DNA of 64,000 nt from Scilla litardierei (lineage: Eukaryota; Streptophyta; Magnoliopsida; Asparagales; Asparagaceae), in NCBI GenBank assembly GCA_030789695.1, contig CM061132.1, positions 151,474,597 through 151,538,596 on the forward strand, written 5' to 3'. The notes below the pieces were generated by a model, which made no database searches, was not told the origin of the DNA, and saw only the letters and a program-made list of their open reading frames with translations. Made by a program: the position numbers and the translations under genes. Below are positions 23,401-33,740 of the stretch, in pieces. The first letter of the stretch is position 1. Each line of letters starts with the position of its first letter.

Positions 23401-23564
23401 CTCAAGGTACATTATCATTATCCAAACCTTTTGCTTTTGACAGGACTTCCCAACTCTTTTTTCTGTCTGATCGTGCAGGCAAATATTATTACTTGCCAAA
23501 TGCTTCTGATGCCGTTATCTCTGCTACAACACGGGATGCATTATCAGCCTTGAAAAGTTCATGA
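5429..23564 (+). CDS. CHLD: magnesium chelatase subunit D, 3' ten coding exons (5' part outside window)
   Basis: ChlD works with ChlI and ChlH in the plastid to insert Mg2+ into protoporphyrin IX, the first committed step of chlorophyll synthesis. Visible exons: 5429-5521, 6913-7008, 19311-19439, 19573-19782, 19987-20142, 20368-20475, 21169-21303, 21402-21563, 23286-23406, 23479-23564. All introns are GT-AG; the first eight exons are whole codons and the last junction is phase 1. They give about 430 residues, roughly the C-terminal 57% of a plant ChlD. Exons 1-2 finish the AAA+ part ([30 protein letters not shown]). Exons 3-4 encode the ten-proline run and acidic hinge. Exons 5-10 form the integrin-I/VWA domain, with MIDAS D-A-S-G-S in exon 6 and ITDGRAN in exon 8. 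No stop or frameshift was seen, so the gene looks functional despite TE-filled introns. The exon 2-3 intron is 12.3 kb. Confidence 0.96.
5522..6912 (+). other. chlD intron, no gene or clear element
   Basis: AT-rich, 1391 bases. Short open frames at 6324-6509 and 6610-6837 resemble nothing I recognise and fall inside the intron. Confidence 0.7.
7567..8837 (+). mobile_element. TRIM-like non-autonomous LTR element
   Basis: The left LTR-like segment (7567-about 7868) and right one (8361-8837) both begin TGTTAG and end CCTATCA. They share patches such as AGGAGAGCGGTCCT / AGAGAGCGGTCCT and GCAAA..TGTAATTTT, but differ in length (about 302 and 477 bp), so the copy is old. A PBS (TGGTATCAGAGT) follows the left LTR at 7872. 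Only about 490 bp lies between the LTRs, with no gag or pol domain. Just before the right LTR is CCACCTTaagaACAAGGTGG, matching the pol tail / PPT region of the gypsy element ending at 34153. The internal part begins with GC-rich hairpins (7885-8040). No matching target duplication was found. Confidence 0.6.
8838..9597 (+). other. chlD intron segment, nothing recognised
   Basis: AT-rich sequence between the TRIM-like and gypsy elements. TGATGGGTCCACACAAA is partly duplicated near 9080-9110. Confidence 0.6.
9603..10021 (+). repeat. 5' LTR of degraded gypsy element
   Basis: 419 bp from TGATGGGGACATCC to TTGTACATTACA. It contains an internal tandem duplication of about 34 bp (CTAGTTCATTATGGCAGTG repeated at about 9660-9715) that the 3' LTR lacks. 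It shares TCTCAGTTATAAGCCTA and AATCAATGAAAAGTTT with the 3' LTR. Confidence 0.85.
11242..12099 (+). mobile_element. 5'-truncated LINE insertion inside the gypsy element
   Basis: Near-perfect 19 bp target duplications flank it: AAGTACAATAATACTTACA at 11223-11241 and the same with one change at 12100-12118. The insert ends GGTAAAAA next to the right duplication, like a short A tail. It contains only the RNase H end and 3'UTR of a plant LINE. Long variable duplications plus 5' truncation are the signature of target-primed reverse transcription. It disrupts the leader of the host gypsy element. Confidence 0.82.
11258..11810 (+). pseudogene. LINE RNase H domain remnant
   Basis: Two open segments, 11258-11521 and 11535-11810, encode the RNase H-like domain found at the C-terminus of plant LINE polyproteins. 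Part one has [21 protein letters not shown] (first Asp kept; usual form KLNxDGSS). Part two has [11 protein letters not shown] and [13 protein letters not shown] with the later catalytic Asp residues. A frameshift near 11500 and an in-frame TAG at about 11530 separate them. Confidence 0.78.
12200..15835 (+). pseudogene. gypsy gag-pol remnant ending in a chromodomain
   Basis: Gag: a short relic of the N-terminus (12200-12300) and of the region before the core (12390-12500), then a deletion of most of the core. Protease at 12570-12760 keeps D-S-G ([13 protein letters not shown]). RT runs from about 13180 to 13960 ([24 protein letters not shown] in place of F-D-D near 13620). RNase H is at 13970-14400, integrase at 14500-15340 with many stops, and the chromodomain at about 15710-15810 ([24 protein letters not shown]). 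Stops and frameshifts occur throughout. It aligns domain by domain with the pol at 40475-44111 and keeps the protease Ser that copy has lost. Confidence 0.85.
16222..16634 (+). repeat. 5' LTR of TR-GAG element
   Basis: 413 bp, TGATGCGATCC to AATCGTATCA. It contains an imperfect internal repeat (CCTTTTGCTCATT with GTTGTGTGTTTAG, twice). Confidence 0.92.
16660..18246 (+). CDS. Gag protein of the TR-GAG element (528 residues)
   Basis: The ATG lies eleven bases past the PBS and starts one uninterrupted frame. Residues 1-70 are charged and likely coiled coil ([21 protein letters not shown]). Residues about 125-260 are a Gly/Pro/Arg-rich linker encoded by the palindrome array. Residues about 324-480 form the Retrotrans_gag core ([68 protein letters not shown]). 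The C-terminus is Arg/Gly-rich. The stop overlaps the start of the next frame (ATGA at 18243-18246). Related elements have the same gag but broken frames, so this intact frame suggests recent activity or selection on gag. Expected role: capsid-like particle protein. The enzymes for copying would have to come from another element. Confidence 0.85.
   Translation: MASTRATATKTLEERLDAEISGLRKEMTDMKEEIKADLSATMDEKINRMSERYSREMKEGFAEMAKIFQQQFFQRDPDPKSSGSSDLISRTNSENGDGGRQALALGFEGGTSPSWEDATGRREDGRAHQGPAGDRPPPTGGGEGGRPRNGAAGGQPPPFGGGEQQRAHLGPAGGFPPPMGGCGGWRPQSGAREGFRPRRGRKWQAGPPGARRWRSAPHGGRRRVADPLGVHRRWADPVGGGKDGRAHLGPAGEFPPPFGGVGEGWLRGGPRRKHIDVWDDVGGLANERARGDEGRWRAEEHPYQRRQVTNGEWPPRGDTNPETRMRKLKAPLFDGKDPDGWIYQIERYFDVTGFTEAERLRVVALSFEGEALGWYMWTQKHRPIRTWRELTECLMERFQETHVGGLFEQLYTLRQDGTVRNYITKFETLASRVDGVSAESLEGNFLKGLKPAVRAELGVHDPQGPAAMMRVARRVEDRLAEERKSRGSGGGSTYRSPAPTETTQTTVGAPATARGMRRRRGREGRLAA
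17033..17439. repeat. array of about 14 GC-rich palindromes with 30-base spacing
   Basis: Short inverted repeats start near 17033, 17065, 17093, 17125, 17154, 17185, 17214, 17244, 17272, 17302, 17335, 17365, 17394 and 17421. Examples: 17065-17084 has 8 bp arms and loop AACT; 17093-17115 has 10 bp arms and loop AAA; 17125-17144 has 8 bp arms and loop TTTT; 17302-17323 has 10 bp arms and loop AT. Unit 12 (17365) is weak. Stem types alternate (CCGCCCCC-type and GCGGGCCC-type). The array lies wholly inside the gag linker, and all six frames are open for long distances here. It behaves like a 30 bp minisatellite in which each unit is self-complementary. Confidence 0.9.
18243..18428 (+). CDS. zinc-knuckle ORF of the TR-GAG element (61 residues)
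   Basis: A short frame starts at the ATG overlapping the gag stop. It carries C15-X2-C18-X7-H26-X-C28 ([14 protein letters not shown]), the variant knuckle that follows gag in the related gypsy elements. An acidic stretch and a TAG follow. It may be expressed by reinitiation at the ATGA overlap, by frameshifting, or not at all; in an intact ancestor it was probably continuous with gag. Confidence 0.6.
   Translation: MTEAEMRERRAKGLCFKCDERFTPGHRCIGRAIQLEVAAEEDLVVMLDGGGDEAEPRPHLD
18494..18906 (+). repeat. 3' LTR of TR-GAG element
   Basis: 413 bp, the same ends as the 5' LTR, about 7 substitutions by eye. It is preceded by the purine-rich TTGTGTGGGAGTAA. Confidence 0.92.
20476..21168 (+). other. 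chlD intron, nothing recognised
   Basis: 693 bases, AT-rich, with a short direct repeat TTTCTTGATTAAGTAGTACATCT at about 20763 and 20803. An open frame continuing from the preceding exon to 20694 is read-through into the intron. Confidence 0.7.
21564..23285 (+). other. 1.7 kb chlD intron, no gene
   Basis: AT-rich with a 13-base G run at 22512-22524. No TE ends or protein domains recognised. The acceptor is TCTTCAAG before GATGAAATC. Confidence 0.7.
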
Positions 23565-23613
23565 TTTTTATAGTAGCATGAAAAAGGTCAGTATAGTTTC
23601 TGCATGGTTTGTT

Positions 23614-23619
23614 AATAAA
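23614..23619 (+). terminator. candidate chlD poly(A) signal
   Basis: AATAAA lies 50 bases past the chlD stop. Bases 23565-23924 hold the presumed 3'UTR and nothing else recognised. Confidence 0.45.
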
Positions 23620-24219
23620 CTAGTTTGTTGTATATTTTTTGTTGACCTTTACAGACAACGTCATGGAAATCTTTCATTTCTTTCATGGTGTGTCAGCAAG
23701 TACTAGGATGGATAGCCCAGTTTTTATGTTTATTATTATTTTTACATCTTAATTTGATTTGCATAACTGAAACTGCAGCAAGGGAAGTGCACACATAAAT
23801 TTTTGCAAATTTTGTCAGAATATATGAATCAGTTTCTGTCCTTGCAGATCCAAAATTGTTCTTCCAACTTGTGCAAAACATTGATTTTTCAGAAAGTTTG
23901 ACCTTTTGTTTGTGGTTGGCGGACAAGGGCCCATTTGTTTTGTTGAAAGTGTGTTTTGGAATCGTGAGGTGACGTGGAATCTAAGTCTAGGATGAGTAAA
24001 ATTTTTTGTTTGTTTGGAAAGAAAGTGAGGTGAAACGTATCAGTTGGAAAATAATAATGGAGCTAACTTTTTCGTGTTTTTATGGTGTAAATAATTTAGA
24101 TTTGGAAAGAAGTGGTGTGATCCACGTTTTAGGAGTTAGTTTAATTTTAAAAGTTAATTTAAAGTTAATTAATTTATTTAAAAGTTTTAAATATTAATAA
24201 ATACAAAACAAATTATTTT

Positions 24220-25009
24220 TGTTGGGATAAAATCCTGCAAACGGAAGACGAACAACGTAAGCGGCCCCTTCAAAAGGTGGATAGTTACACAACAATCGCT
24301 ACGCCGCGATCTTTCAGAGATACACCACAATAGCACAATATCCAACCAAAAACAAGTAATACGAAAAGTAACAAAAACATGAAATTACAAATCAAGCGAC
24401 ACAGAGTTTATCCTGGTTCGGCCCACTAACGGCCTACGTCCAGCTTTCCGATGACGGTTTCCACTAATATGACCAGAGAGAATTACATTGACTTCTTCAA
24501 TCTTCTTCAATCAAAAGAGAGCACCAATAACTCCAAGCACGAATTTCAAACTCTTCTCACAAAACTTAATGGAGATATCAAATCTCACCAAAAGTGAAGA
24601 AAACAAAAGCTCTCACCCAAAATCCCTCAACCCGAAAAGAGAGATAACAAGAAGACGATTACAATGAATTTTACAAAGAAATCTCAAGACGATCACTCAC
24701 CAATTCATGTCCAAAAGCTCCAAGACGCGTGAGGAAGAAGAAACATGATGACGTCACATGCTCTGTCTAAAATAAACCCTAAGAGGGGTTTAAATAGCTT
24801 CATGGGTCGTGTGGAATCTCAGCCGTCCGATTAGATTAGGTTTTAGATCAAAACCCTAACCTAGATCTCGTATTTAGGCCGACTACAGGTGACACGGCCG
24901 TAGTGCCGTCCGTGCTGCAATCTGAGTCTCTGTAAATAAGACACGGCCGTGCTAACAGTAGCATGACCGTGCCAAGCCCAAAACATGAAATTTGAAGCAC
25001 AAAACAACA
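24220..25009 (-). repeat. 3' LTR of copia element
   Basis: 790 bp. It contains repeats of the palindromic motif CACGGCCGTG and variants (24890-24980), at the U3 end in transcription order. The right LTR carries the same motif series near 34300-34400. Confidence 0.85.
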
Positions 25010-25253
25010 AACTCTACCATGCTCCAAATTTCTTCCAACGAACCTTGTCATCAAGGCTCTTCATGGCTCTACCTAGATTCCAGACCTCTCCATCTGATCA
25101 AAGAAACACCAACGTGTCATCGGAAACCGCGCCCTTCGGCGCATCAACGCTCCAAGAGACCTTTCGAGCCCAAACACCTCTTGAGCTTCAAGAACTAAAC
25201 CATGCTCCCCACCCTACCTGTAGCGATCTCTCTTTGAGGTTGACACCACGATC

Positions 25254-27149
25254 TTATGCTCCATCATCGACTAAACTGACACCAAGCCTGTCTCCCAAAG
25301 TATTCAAAGTCGATCCATGTCCACACTCCAATGTAGTCGTCTGAGTTGATTCATCTCTACCCTCTGAGGAAGCACTGGGCACCGCCTTCCCCAAACATGA
25401 AGTGAGAGCAACATCTTCATCCGGCTTCGACGAACTCAACTCACCGCCTTTGGATTTAACTCTCAAATAGGACTTTACCTCAGCACCACCACGATCTCCG
25501 TAAATTCCCATGCTCACGATCATCTTTGAACTGCTGGGTCTGCGCACTCCAGATGATCCCTTGGACGAACCATGCCTCGCCCACCTTGAGCCATGTCACC
25601 CACGCCGCCTGCGTGAGTGCGCATCGGTGTGCTGTAACTGCTCTACCCAAATGCTTAACTCCTCCTTGCGCTCAACAACACATCCTCCCGAGGATTGCAA
25701 CTCTTCCCTGAAGCTACATGCTTCCCCGTAGACAATCTGAGATGCACATGGAGCTGAACCACGATGAGATGTACTTTGGACTCTGTCTCCTGACGATCCT
25801 TCGCTGCACACCGCATCTATCCCATCCTGCAACCGACCACGCTTCTCTGTCACGACGTCCTTATGAGTCTCAAACGCTCCTCCACTAGAGCTCTCTGGTG
25901 CACCAGACTTTTGACTCAACATCGTCTGACCCTGAAGCCTATAAATGTTGCCAACATTCCTCGCCGCCATCACAAAACGACCTCCCCTGGACACCCGTAG
26001 ACACTCTTGAGCACCACGCAACACCCCACACCTGTCAAGGCTCTAAGAAAAATCAAATTCCGCTGCAAATCTGTTACATGCCTAACACTCGTAAGTGTTC
26101 AAATGGCTTCATCTTCCATCTTGAACCGAACTGTGCCGACCCCAACCACTCTGGACATAGCTCTGTTCCATATGAACACATCTGGTCCATCTTTAGAAGT
26201 ATATGCCACGAAATGACTCCGCAGCGGAGTCATGTGGGAATCACACCCTGAATCAAGAATCCATGAAGTCCGATTGTCTTCCAAAGAAGACAGGCAATAT
26301 TTCTTCATTATCAGTATCAATGCATGCACCTCCAAAAGCTGCTACTGGCTGAGCAGACTCTTTACCCTTGAACTTTAACAGTGGGCACTTCTTCCAGTGT
26401 CCTGCCTTTTTACAATAATGCCATGTCTGGTCGATACTAATTTGACCCTTGGACTTGGGTCTCCCAAACTTGGAGCTAGATTTGGATCGTCCACCTTGAC
26501 GACCCCCAAGAGAGCCATATCCTGATCATCAGTGCTTGTGTCGCCCCTCACACCTTCTTTCTAAGCTCATGCAAGCGTAGAGCTGCCTCGACCTCCTCCA
26601 AAGAGATTTTGACCTTCTATTGTGTCATGGTCTCAACAAAGTGTGAATACTCCACAGGTAAAGAACAAAGCAGTGCAATTACTTGTTACTCATCACTGAC
26701 ATTCTCTTTCACGTCTTGCAGATCCAACACCAACTGATTCAGTTGATCAAGATGATCCTGTAACGATGTCCTCTCTTTCATCTTGAGCATGAACAATTTC
26801 TGTCACAGATAAGTCTTCCTGTGAGTGATTTCGTCAGGTACAAAAATTTAAGCCTTTTCCACAACGCCTCTGTTGTCTCCTCTTTCGCAACCTTGCAAAA
26901 GATCTTGTCTGATAAGGTCATCTGAATAGCGTTGTGTGCTTTCATCTCTAGCTCTTATCTCATATAGTCTGTGACAGATTCTGGAATAGATTTCTTGTCA
27001 AAGATTATACTATAAAGCCATTCGTGCTTGAGCATAGTCTTCACCCTCATATACAAAAGAGCGAAGCTATTCTTTCCTGTAAACTTCTCGATCTTCTATC
27101 CAAATGTTGAATATGTCTATGTCATTGACTAACCTTCGACAACCTGATA
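25254..27149 (-). pseudogene. copia gag / protease / pre-integrase remnant
   Basis: On the minus strand, from about 27140 to 26350, a copia Gag (UBN2-type) can be read through several stops (LQDHLDQLNQLVLDLQDVKE; LCSLPVEYSHFVETM). At 26099-26335 lies the protease start (WILDSGCDSHMTP; D-S-G). At 25596-26024 lies gag-pre-integrase sequence (NVGNIYRLQGQTM). The remaining frame at 25254-25547 has no recognisable domain. Integrase and RT are deleted, so the element could not move on its own. Confidence 0.72.
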
Positions 27150-28124
27150 GCTTTGATACCATTTATTGGGATAAAATCCTGCAAACGGAAGACGAATAAC
27201 GGAAGAGGTCCCATCTAAAGGCGGATAACTACCTAGCAATCGCTACGCCGCGATCTTTCAGAGATACACCACAATAGCACAATATCCAACCAAAAACAAA
27301 TATACGAAAATTAACAAAAGCATGAAAGCATAAATCAAGTAACATAGAGCTTACCCTGGTTCGGTCTACTAACGACCTACGTCCAGCTTCCTGATGATGG
27401 TTTCCACTAATATGATCAGAGGAATTACACCGACTTCTTTAATCTTCTTCAATCAAAAGAGAGCAACAATAAGTCCAAGCGTGGAGTTCAAACTCTTCTC
27501 ATAAAAACCAATGGAGATCTTAAATCTCACCAAAAGAGAAGAAAACAAAAGCTCTCACCTAAAATCCCTCAACCCGAAAAGAGAGATAACAAGAAGAAGA
27601 TTATAATGAATTTTACAAAGAAATCTCAAGAAGATCACTCACCAATTCATGCCTCAAAGCTCCAAGACGCGCGAGGAAGAAGTAACTGATGCGACGCAGG
27701 AGGCCCAAGAGGGTGCGGCCCAATAAGGGCTGCGGGTTTATGCAAGGAGGCGAAGGCGTGGGTCCACGGATTCGACGACAAACTTGTAAATTCTGATACT
27801 TCATGGGGGGCCGTTTCGTCATTGACTAATTATGCAATTAGCATCACATAAGTAAGGGGCCGGCCGGCCTTAGTGGGGTTATCGAAGAATTGATTTTGTG
27901 AGTACTCTTCTACTTAGTGCTCTAGATTATTCCCTAGCTAATTGTTCTTCCATTCCTAGTTATTATTTAGCCTTTAATTCCACTTTGTAGAATTAATTCT
28001 ATATTTTTAGATCTGTGATTCGTTATAAAACCCTTATTTTTATTGTCCCAAACCCTAAAAATCTTATTTTTAGTTCACAAAAAAGCCCTAATCGCATCAA
28101 TTTGGTAACAGAGCGAGAAGATCC

Positions 28125-29860
28125 ATGTCGACGACAAGATCCAAAGAGCGGATTGATTTGTTGGAGGAGAAACTAGAGAAGTTCGAGAGTAGATTCGACG
28201 AGGAGATCCAAGAGATCAAGAAAAGTGCGGGTGAACACGCAAGCCTTGTGGATTGGCGGTTCGAGTAAATTATAGAGGCCATACAACAAACTGCGGCGGT
28301 AACAAGGTATGGCTTGATGGAGGCGATGGACAAAAAGCTAGGCGGAGCAAAAAGGAGCCATCTTTGGTGAAAGAAAAGGAGAAAGATGATATTTTTGTCG
28401 AAGGGCTACTCGCCGACGCCGATACGTATTTTTTTGGAAGACGAAGAGGGGGACGAGAGGTAGGAAAATCAGATCGGAGGCTCCCAAAATCTTCGGCAGC
28501 GTCGGCCGACATCCCGCCGCCTCCGGGGGGGTGCGCCAGCCCAAGGGGAGAGCCAGCCGACCCCCCGACCCACTGCTGGGGGCCAGCCAACCCCCTAGGG
28601 GCCGACAGACCCCTTCAGCTCACGCGGACCCCACATGCCCAGTTCTGGGGTCGGCGACTTCCAGGGGCACCGACAGGCTCCGCCCCATACTTCTGAGGGC
28701 CTGCCGGTCCTAATTTGGGGCCGATAGGCCCCGCCACCTCTTCCAGAAGCTTCGTGGGCCCAGTACGGGGCCCGACAGATACATGCACCTTCATTTCAGC
28801 CACAGAGTTGTCCCGTTAGAGGATTTCAGCACACATGAGCACATCAACAATTTTTTGGAGGACCGTCTACTCATCCACCACCTTTTGGGGGAGTTTTCAG
28901 AGATTGGAGAGGGCGCCAAGGCCCACATAGAGGACCCCCAAGGGAACTACAGACGACAACATGGTAATGATCGGGGTGGTGGAGCAGGTTGGGGCGACGT
29001 GCTGTGGGATAGTGTAGATGGGGGAGCACGGAACCCCGCTACGGGGTATGTGCATGATGTACCACATCAGTTTCGGCAGGGGCACCAGGACCGCCCACAG
29101 GAGAGAGGGGGTCCAGGGGGATTTGCTTCGGAGAAGCGGGTGAGAAAGCTGAAGATGCCTATTTTCGAGGGAGGGGATCCCGATGACTGGTTGTATCGCG
29201 TGGAGAGATATCAAGGTGGCGGTGGTACAGGAGGAGGACTGACTCAAGGCAGTGCGAGTCTGCTTGGAGGGAGAGGCACTTGGATGGTTTAGATGGACAC
29301 AACAACAGATGCCATTCCGTACGTGGGAGGAGTTTACCACCCTCTTACTGGAGCATTTTGGGGAGATGCAGGCAGGTGGAGCTTATGAGAGGCTGTATGC
29401 GTTGAGGCAGGATGTGACTGTGAGAGACTACATCAAGAAGTTTGAAATGCTATGTAGCAGAGTTCGTGGGGTGTCAGAAGAGTCCTTGGAGGGGTGCTTT
29501 ATGAAGGGGTTGAAACCCAATATTAGATCGGTGCTAAGACAACTAAGGCATGGGGATCTACGAGAGATGATGAATCTGGCGAGGATGGTGGAGGATCATC
29601 AGGACTCAGAGAGGATGGCCCGTAGGACTTCGGGGGCACCTATTTCCGAGGACATGCACCGACAGGAGGACAGCGGGTGACCACCACTCTGGTAGTTATA
29701 GCAGCCAGCAAATAGAAGAGGGTGGAGCCACGACCAGGAGACCAGATACGGAGGATGAAAGAGGCGGAGATTCGGGACAAGCGTGCCAAGGTTCAGTACT
29801 TCAAATGTGACGAGAGATTCACTCCAGGGCATCGGTGAGGGGATCAGACTCTTCAGATTC
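28125..29860 (+). pseudogene. gypsy gag remnant
   Basis: The ATG at 28125 opens 47 codons of charged coiled-coil-like sequence (TRSKERIDLLEEKLEKFE) that end in TAA at 28266. A GC-rich palindrome-containing linker follows (about 28500-28770). The Retrotrans_gag core spans about 29130-29620 in two frames (LKMPIFEGGDPDDWLYRVER; EALGWFRWTQQQMPFRTWEE; FMKGLKPNIRSV). The knuckle [11 protein letters not shown] is near 29805, its first Cys lost. Homologous along its length to the intact gag at 16660-18246. Confidence 0.85.
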
Positions 29861-29934
29861 TGATAGCGAACGATGAGGAGGACGATGTGGTGGAGCTAGA
29901 GGCTGGCGAGGATGAGGAGTAAGAGCACCAGCAC

Positions 29935-32900
29935 TTGGACGTAGCTGAGGTTTTCCTCAATTTCGTGGTGGGGTTCACACCGAACCACACCATGAAATTG
30001 AAGGGAATGGTGGGCGATCATGACGTGATCGTGTTGGTGGATAGTGGGGCTACCCATAACTTCTTATCCAACAGATTAGTAGATGAGCAGAGGATACAGC
30101 TGAGTGACACGGAGAGATATGTAGTAGTGTTTGGCAAAGGTCAGGTGGCACATATCAGCGGTGTCTATCAGGGCGTTGTCGTGACGATTCAGGAGATACA
30201 GATCATCGCAGATTTTCTTCCTCTGGAGTTGGGGAACACAGATATCATCCTTGGGATGAAATTGTTGCAGACATTGGGTAAGACCAAAACCAACTGGAAG
30301 CTGCTCAGGTTGGAGTATCAGGACGGATGGAGGACGGTTGTGCTACAGGGAGACCCCAGCTTATGTCGGTCCATGGTGTCTTACAAGGCCATGCCACACG
30401 CTATTCACACGTCAGAAGGATGATACTTAGTAGAGCTGCGGGGGGTAACGCTGGAGGAGAGGACACATGACCAGGAGCAGATGATGGCGTCGGAGTTAGA
30501 GCAGCTGCTGAGCCAGTACGAGGATGTATTTCAGACTCCACATGGGCTTCCACCACCTAGGGATCATGAGCAAGCCATAGTCTTACGAGAGGGGGTGTCT
30601 CCCATCAGCGTTTGGCCGTATAGATACCCCCAGGTGCAGAAGGATGAGATCGAGAGGTTGATTGGTGATATATTACAGGCATGGGTGATTCAGCCGAGCG
30701 TAAGCCTATTTTCTAGCCCAGTATTGCTTGTGAAGAAGAAGGATGGTAGTTGTAGATTCTGCGTGAACTACTGAGCTCTGAATGAGGAAACAATGCCAGA
30801 TAAGTTTCCTATTCCAGTGATTGCCGAGCTACTTGACGAGCTCCCATGGGGTGGTGATATTTTTAAAGATCGATCTAAAGTATAGGTACCATCAGATCTG
30901 GATGAGGGCAGCAGACGTGGCCAAGACAGCGCTTCGAACTTATGAGGGGCACTATGAGTTCCTCGTCATGCCTTTTAGCTTGACGAATGTTCCAGCGACT
31001 TTCCAAGCCTTGATGAATAAGGTGTTTCAGCCCTACCTACGGAGGTTTGTCCTGGTATTTTTTGACGATATACTCATTTACAGTCGCAGTTTGGAGGAGC
31101 ATATGGGGCATTTGCAGGCGGTGTTGCATGAGCTACATGAACATCAGTTATTTGCCAACAGAAAGAAATGCCTCTTTAGACAGCCGTAGGTAGACCCGAC
31201 CACGGTTCGGTTCGAACCGTGGAACCGAACCGGAACCGAACCGGAACCGAACCGATTTGGAACCGAACCGAACCGGAACCGGCCGACCGGTTCCAAGAAC
31301 CGGAACCGGAACCGTGCCAAGCCGGTTCGGTTCCGGTTTGCCCTTTTGTGGAACCGAACCGGAACCGGCGGTTCCGGTTCCCAGGTTCCCCGGTTCGGTT
31401 CCTCGGTTCCGGAACCGGAGAACCGATTCGATTTTGACCAATTTGCTCACATTCTCAATTTTCTCACAAAGTTTTCTCACATTACTTGGTTTGGTTTGTT
31501 ACATACTCAAGTTTCTCATATGTAACTTGCATTAAGTTGATTAGTGACAAGTTATATTTCTTTTTTAAGTTATAACCTTTAAATTTTGTTTACTTTTCAT
31601 ATATTTTCATCACAATCGAACCGGAACCGACCCCAAACCGGAACCAAACCGGAACCGGAACCGAAATGAAACCAGAACCGGAACCAGAACCGGAACCGGC
31701 CGAGAACCGGAACCGGAACCGAACCGCTTCTAAAGCGGTTCGGTTCCGGTTCCGGGTTTTGCCGGAACCGGAACCGGCGGTTCGGAACCGGAACCGAACC
31801 GGAACCGAACCGCGGTCGGGTCTAGCCGTAGGTGGAGTACTTGGGGCACGTGGTTTCAGCTAAGGGTGTAGCGACCGACAGTGAGAAGATTGCAGCAATG
31901 TTAGACTGGCTGCGACCCACAACACTATGAAGCTTACCGGGCTTCTTGGGCCTTACAGGGTACTACATGAAATTTGTCCAGGGATACAGCGCGATTGCTT
32001 GGTCATTGACGGAGCATCTTAAGGATAGTTTCCAGTGGGGTGAGGAGGCTACCACGACATTTGAGGCCTTGAAGCAGGCGATGACGACCGTGCTAGTGTT
32101 AGCATTACCAGACTTCAGCAAGCCCTTCGTGATAGACTCATATGCTTCTGGTTGTGCTGATGCAGGACCAGCAGCCGGTAGCCTATTTTAGTCAGACTCT
32201 ATCAGAACGAGCCAGATTGAAATCAATGTATGAGCGGGAGTTAATGTCGATTGTGCTCTCCATTTACAAGTGGCGGCCTTATTTACTTGGGAGGAGATTT
32301 ATCGTGAGGACCTACCAGAGGAGTTTAAAGTACCTGCTGGAGCAGCGCATGGTCACCGAGGAGCATCAGAAATGGCTCTCCAAGCTGGTTCACTGCACCT
32401 TCGAGATACAGTACATGCCAAGATTGGAGAACAATGCAGCAGATGCTCTGTCACGCAGAGAGGAGACAACAGATGTGGCAGCTATATCTGTGCCAGTCCT
32501 ATTAGACTGGGAACCCTTGAGTTTAGAGATTGAGGCTGATGAGGGGTTGGCACGGATACGGGAGGCACTATAATAGGGCTAGGATGATAGCAGAGTGTGA
32601 CGTTTGTCAACGCCACAAATATTTAGTGATTGCTCCCGCAGGACTACTACAGCCATCAGCTCCACCTGAGAGAGTTTGGGAGGATATTAGCATGGACTTT
32701 ATTGAGAGGCTACCACGTTCAGAGGGCTTCACTGTTATACTTGTAGTAGTGGACTGCCTAGCAAGTATGCACACTTCATTCCGTTGCGGCACCCTTTTAC
32801 AGCAGTCACCGTGGCTACGGCTTTCATGAGGGAGGTGGTCCGCCTACATGGGTTCCTTGCTTTGGTAGTGTCAGATCGCGATAAGGTTTTTATGGGCAGC

Positions 32901-33740
32901 TTTTGGAAGGAGCTGTTCAAGGTGCAGGGGACTAAGCTGAAGAGAAGCACAAACTATCACCCACAGACGGATGGCTAGACAGAGGTGGTGAATAAGAGTG
33001 TGGAGACATATTTGAGGTGTTTTACTTTAAACTCGCAAGATAGTGGGCCAGGTGGCTGGCGTGGGCAGAATATTGGTACAACACTTCGTATCTCTCGGTA
33101 GCACAGAACACCCATTTTCACATTCTTTATGGACTAGATCCTCCCCAGCTGATCCATTACACCCATGGCATAACTCCAGTATCTCAGGTAGAGGAGAACT
33201 TAGAGGAGCGGGACAGACACTTGGAGGATCTGAAGAGGCATTTATTGCTGGCCCAGTAGATCATGAAAGCTAAGGCTGATGAGCACATGAGAGATGTGCA
33301 ATTTGCAGTGGGGGATATGGTATATCTCATGCTGTAGCCTACAGACAGAAGACACTGGCAAATAGGAGCAATGAGAAGTTGGCGGCCTGCTACTATGTGC
33401 CATTTGAGGTGACCGCCCAGATTGGAAAGGTGGCATATCGACTAAAGTTACATACTACATCAACCATCCATCCAGCGTTCCACGTGTCGTAGCTACATCG
33501 GGCTATTGGAGACCACACACTCTCTCCTACTCTTCCTCCCACATTGACAGATGACATGATGGTGTTACTTGAATCACAGGAGCTCAAGGGAGTTCGGCAG
33601 AACGCAGAAGGAAGACAAGAAGTGATTATCAGGTGGCGGGGCCTGCCAGACTACGATGCTACTTGGGAGGCCCGTGGAGTGATCTGTGACCAATTTCCAG
33701 ACTTCCACCTTGAGAACAAGGTGGCACTTTGGGGGAAGTA
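29935..33740 (+). pseudogene. gypsy pol remnant: protease to chromodomain
   Basis: Protease is 29935-30423 with D-S-G at 30040-30048. RT is 30481-31189 ([17 protein letters not shown] at 30772-30774 in CVNY-; F-F-D-D-I near 31058) and continues after the MITE from 31833. RNase H is about 32090-32480 (Tyr in place of the first catalytic Asp; YERELMSIVL). Integrase is 32570-33300 and keeps C-X2-C (CDVCQRHK) and the D-D-E residues, but a deletion before 32570 removed the His pair. A chromodomain-like region is at 33550-33740 (VIIRWRGLPDYDATWE) and the pol tail is FHLENKVALWG. Frameshifts throughout. Confidence 0.85.
31191..31824. mobile_element. hAT-like MITE, family 1, copy 2 (634 bp)
   Basis: Same ends as the copy at 2312 (TAGACCCGACC and complement) and a perfect 8 bp duplication, GCCGTAGG, at 31183-31190 and 31825-31832. 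It sits in the RT region. It is closely similar to copy 1 throughout, differing mainly in the number of hexamers, so both copies moved recently relative to the gypsy elements they interrupt. Confidence 0.92.
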
